From assembly GCF_918698115.1 (NCBI RefSeq), contig NZ_CAKKLV010000012.1, positions 1 through 64,000 on the forward strand: a stretch of 64,000 nt of DNA. Reading direction: 5' to 3'. Position 1 is the stretch's first letter. Every line of letters starts with the position of its first letter. The notes beneath the pieces are model-generated. The model did no database searches and was not told the DNA's origin. It saw only the letters and a list, made by a program, of their open reading frames with translations. This DNA is from Peribacillus sp. Bi96 (GTDB taxonomy: Bacteria; Bacillota; Bacilli; Bacillales; DSM-1321). The position numbers and the translations under genes were made by a program. This document shows, in pieces, positions 63,043-64,000 of the stretch.

Positions 63043-64000
63043 TTGGCCAAAAAACAAATAACGAAAAAACGATTCGAGTTTCTCGAACATGAATTTAATT
63101 ACCTTGAAAAAGGAGGAGTCATTTCCCAGCAAGAAAAAGAGAGGATGTTAGCTTCCTATAATGTAAAAGGAAATTTGAGCTTCATTACTATACTATTATC
63201 CATTGGGGCACTTCTTTTAGGTTTAGGCGTATTGACCTTCGTTGCCAGCAACTGGATCTATTTGAATAAAGCCGTTAAATTCCTACTTATCATTGCATGC
63301 CTCATCGGAGTGAACTTTGCTGGTGTAAGGTGGCAGGTACGCTTTCCCAAAACGTCACGAAGTCTGCATTATGCAGGTATTCTGATTTTTGGTGCAGGGA
63401 TTTTTTTAATTGAGCAGATGTTTAACATAAGCATCAATTTCAATAGTTCATTTTTATTATGGGCCATCGGAACGGTATTCATCGGTTACTATTTAAAGGA
63501 TGTCTTCATTCTCCTTTTTACATCATTCCTGCTTTTCATTTATATTAACGGAAGTATATTCCTTGATGAAACGTCTTATCCGCTAGCGATTCTTGTGTTT
63601 TTACCAGTTTTATACATCACATTAAAGAAGTTCGATTACCCTAAATATCTGGCCTTTTCCCTTAACGCTTTAGCCATCAATACAATCACTTTATTTTTAA
63701 TGGAATTCGTGCCGAAGTTGGATTTTGATAATTCGAATACGATTGTCCTTTCCATTCTATTTGTGTTGGGAATCCTGCTGGCCTATATTCCAGTCAGAAA
63801 TAAATTACAAAACATCACCCACATACAAGGGCATATCTTACATGGTATTTCAGCACTCTTCCTTACTTTTGATTTTTCAATCTGGTTCCCTTTAGCATAT
63901 TTCGTATTTCTACTATATCTCATTCTCAAAGGCAGTTTGACCAGCATCGTGATCATATGTGCACTGATTTTCAGATATTATCTCGATTCCTTTGACTTCC
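63043..64000 (+). CDS. DUF2157 membrane protein, 3' end outside window
   Basis: At least 319 residues with no stop by the window end. TTG start after AAAGGGGGAA (longer spacing). A hydrophilic N-terminus (RFEFLEHEFNYLEKGGVISQQEKERMLASY) typical of DUF2157 precedes many membrane helices, the first SFITILLSIGALLLGLGVLTFVASNW. A TATAAT lies about 30 bp before the start. Distantly similar in plan to the 1446-residue protein at 53.4-57.8 kb. Function unknown. Confidence 0.82.
   Translation, partial: MAKKQITKKRFEFLEHEFNYLEKGGVISQQEKERMLASYNVKGNLSFITILLSIGALLLGLGVLTFVASNWIYLNKAVKFLLIIACLIGVNFAGVRWQVRFPKTSRSLHYAGILIFGAGIFLIEQMFNISINFNSSFLLWAIGTVFIGYYLKDVFILLFTSFLLFIYINGSIFLDETSYPLAILVFLPVLYITLKKFDYPKYLAFSLNALAINTITLFLMEFVPKLDFDNSNTIVLSILFVLGILLAYIPVRNKLQNITHIQGHILHGISALFLTFDFSIWFPLAYFVFLLYLILKGSLTSIVIICALIFRYYLDSFDF

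Overview
The window looks like chromosomal DNA from a spore-forming, low-GC Bacillaceae, probably a Peribacillus or Bacillus simplex-like species (inference; the species cannot be fixed from sequence alone). Reasons: small acid-soluble spore protein genes sspK and sspE, AGGAGG-type ribosome sites, frequent TTG and GTG starts, and gene order that follows the Bacillus subtilis yfhD-to-rrnD segment in inverted orientation.

Region 1 (1-5.8 kb): the 5' end of a 16S rRNA gene (minus strand) with two rrn promoters, then ygxA, ygzB, perR with a Per box, a 2-hydroxyacid dehydrogenase, an M29 aminopeptidase, bcp and a small potassium-channel protein. Region 2 (5.8-12.3 kb): a cobalamin riboswitch with terminator in front of metE, a coupled acyl-CoA thioesterase, and a three-gene ABC-2 exporter. 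Region 3 (12.4-25.2 kb): gsaB, an orphan glutamate synthase large-subunit-like gene, ygaE, and a yhbI/yhbJ-yhcABC-type MarR-controlled drug efflux cluster, then an EamA transporter with a structured leader. Region 4 (25.3-36 kb): the conserved block ygaD, ygaC, ygaB, sspE, fabL, yfhS, mutY, yfhP, yfhJ, sspK, yfhH, recX, yfhF, yfhE, yfhD.

Region 5 (36-41.9 kb): a cluster of DnaA boxes in a 440-bp gap, then a five-gene acyl-CoA degradation operon (MerR regulator, HSD10-like SDR, acyl-CoA dehydrogenase, thiolase, acyl-CoA ligase) led by a MerR-type promoter. Region 6 (42-48.1 kb): a universal stress protein, a LysR regulator, a polar amino-acid ABC transporter, an AI-2E-family permease and a small HTH protein. 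Region 7 (48.3-64 kb) is more accessory: a frameshifted secreted PA14/GH43/Big2/FIMAH protein, a Ser/Cys/His-tailed membrane protein, a 1446-residue polytopic membrane protein with internal repeats, an MFS transporter, a PAS-GGDEF protein, a compact 42-codon gene unit, a PadR/DUF1700/DUF4097 operon, and the start of a DUF2157 membrane protein that runs off the window.

The least explained signals are: the DnaA-box cluster at 36.0-36.2 kb; a family of about 200-bp elements with GACTGTAGGCAAA-like inverted ends (29.9, 53.2 and 60.8 kb), each lying head-first just after a terminator; the compact small-gene unit at 60.6 kb; a 26-codon open frame overlapping the yhbJ start; and the hairpin leader of the EamA gene.
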